Source: CAYJEQ01 sp964371155 (lineage in GTDB: Bacteria > Bacillota > Clostridia > Oscillospirales > Ruminococcaceae). Taken from it: a stretch of DNA of 5,495 nt. Positions 4,328 through 5,495 of the stretch are shown here, one piece after another (position 1 is the first letter of the stretch; each line of letters opens with the position of its first letter). The position numbers and the translations under genes were made by a program. The notes under the pieces were generated by a model that saw only the letters and a program-made list of their open reading frames with translations, was not told where the DNA came from and did no database searches. Location: positions 1 through 5,495 of the forward strand of contig CAYJLI010000092.1 of assembly GCA_964371155.1 (NCBI GenBank), given 5' to 3'.

Positions 4328-5495
4328 TTACTCAGCTAAAACTCCGCCTGTTTCAGGGATTTCTTTTTCTGCTTCTTCTACTGCTTCGTCTTCCACGGGC
4401 ATTTCAAGCTCAATATCCGAGTAGATGAATGAATCTGGGTAGTCATTCATTTGGAATGCTACTGTAAGGTCTTCTTCATCGTAGATTAGCTCTTGATTTT
4501 CTCTCTGCATTTTTGCAAAGTCCTCAAGTGTGTACATCACACCATCTTCCATTGCGTAAATGTGTTGTCCCTCTTCCATGAAGAGCTCCATTACACCGAA
4601 CTGATGGAATTTAATATTACCGGGGAAGTTTACATAGTCGATATGCGCTTTTGGGTTTGCGTCTTCTATTTCAGCGTGTGGCATAGTGTTAAACGCCATG
4701 TATTTATCACCCTCGGTGTCTATCACTCTTGTGTGGTAGTAGCCGATACCTGTGAAGTAGAAGGAGGCTCTGTCGTTTGCGTCAGCATCTCCGAAGCTTC
4801 TTACTGGGTAGGTGTCTACTGTACGACCCGAAAGACCTGGAACATCATGTATTCTTACTGCTGTTTCAAAGCTTTCAGGATAAATCTCTTCAAAGCCGGA
4901 CTCGTCAAAGCCGATTGCTCCATATCCCCTTGTGGCAAACTCATCTGCGTTTAGCTGTATTTCAGAAGTGGGATTGCTTTTACTTGTTTTATAAACAATT
5001 ACCCTGCCCACAAGATCCGCCATATCCACCGCTACATCTTCTTTGATTTCGATGGCTACGCAGTAGTGTACACTGCCATAAATTGTGAATGGCTCGATAG
5101 TAATAGCTTCCACAAGCTCTTCACCCTCGTCGGTTTGCCAGATTATGTCCGCTTTCCAGCGGCTCACATCGGATTTTCTATCAGCAGTGCGAGTGTTTGG
5201 TAATGTAGGATTTAAGTCGTTAGTATCCGATGATATAATCGCTAAAGGCGTAATTATTTTATCGCCCGCTTCTAAATTTTTGATTTCATGGGGCATAAGA
5301 AAAAGAGCATGTTCGTAATTCACAACCACATTGTCATTATCCACAATATGCCATTTATTAGCATGTGTAGAGCTTGCCACATTTACACCATATAGAAAAA
5401 TAAGATCCCCTACTTTTAATTCGCTGAGTGGTGGCACATTATTCACCGCAAAGGCAGTCACGCTCATACTCGCAAGCATTGCCACTGCAAGTGCT
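4328..5495 (-). CDS. Exported protein of unknown function, 5' end cut off
   Basis: I do not recognise this family. The frame stays open to the right edge, giving 388 whole codons in view; the true start lies beyond 5495. The first visible residues, ALAVAMLASMSVTAFA, are the core and cleavage region of a signal peptide, with cleavage expected after Ala16. The GTG at 5485 and ATG at 5479 lie inside that signal and are not starts. Only the basic N-terminus seems to be missing, perhaps five to eight residues. The mature part, about 370 residues, has alternating hydrophobic and charged segments suggesting beta-rich structure, a single Cys in the HYCVAIEI segment, no lipobox after the signal and no transmembrane segment. 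Distinct aromatic stretches include FYFTGIGYYHTRVI and FHQFGVMELF. The C-terminus is acidic and ends with IPETGG (379-384) and four more residues. That resembles an LPXTG motif but lacks the hydrophobic segment and basic tail that sortase substrates need. A terminator follows at once, so the end is genuine. Probably secreted or loosely wall-bound. Confidence 0.8.
   Translation of the reverse strand, partial: ALAVAMLASMSVTAFAVNNVPPLSELKVGDLIFLYGVNVASSTHANKWHIVDNDNVVVNYEHALFLMPHEIKNLEAGDKIITPLAIISSDTNDLNPTLPNTRTADRKSDVSRWKADIIWQTDEGEELVEAITIEPFTIYGSVHYCVAIEIKEDVAVDMADLVGRVIVYKTSKSNPTSEIQLNADEFATRGYGAIGFDESGFEEIYPESFETAVRIHDVPGLSGRTVDTYPVRSFGDADANDRASFYFTGIGYYHTRVIDTEGDKYMAFNTMPHAEIEDANPKAHIDYVNFPGNIKFHQFGVMELFMEEGQHIYAMEDGVMYTLEDFAKMQRENQELIYDEEDLTVAFQMNDYPDSFIYSDIELEMPVEDEAVEEAEKEIPETGGVLAE

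Overview
The window is AT-rich DNA from a low-GC Gram-positive bacterium, most likely an uncultured member of Clostridia. The reasons are: a Gram-positive-style lipoprotein whose 5' hydrophobic signal ends in a lipobox; a second exported protein with an Ala-Leu-Val-rich signal peptide ending in TAFA; strong GGAGG or AAAGGGG ribosome binding sites; and short intrinsic terminators. Family-level placement cannot be made from this sequence alone.

Layout from left to right. Positions 1-230 hold no gene. They contain a packed series of hairpins that ends in a T-run, probably the 3' end and terminator of a plus-strand transcript entering from the left. A perfect 13-bp hairpin (231-268) terminates the first gene, a minus-strand lipoprotein (290-1696) with an SH3-like region, a VanX/M15D-type zinc D-Ala-D-Ala peptidase domain and an acidic tail. 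A divergent intergenic region of about 440 bases (1697-2137) carries a candidate promoter for each flanking gene and a cluster of short palindromes. A GNAT acetyltransferase of the phosphinothricin/methionine sulfoximine acetyltransferase type (2138-2641) and a short-form malic enzyme (2758-3933) then follow on the plus strand. A convergent non-coding stretch of about 390 bases (3934-4327) is rich in inverted repeats and ends in two strong hairpins. The last gene is minus-strand and cut by the right edge (4328 to beyond 5495). It encodes an exported protein of unknown function with a C-terminal IPETGG motif.

The genes do not form an obvious pathway. The two minus-strand genes are both cell-surface proteins with acidic C-termini, but they lie about 2.6 kb apart and have separate terminators. 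The acetyltransferase and malic enzyme are cytosolic, in the same direction and 116 bases apart; they could share a transcript. I see no mobile element, CRISPR array, tRNA, rRNA or recognisable defence system. The most interesting material is the hairpin array at the left end, the structured convergent spacer, the unusual domain architecture of the VanX-like lipoprotein and the unrecognised exported protein. None of these is a demonstrated new system.
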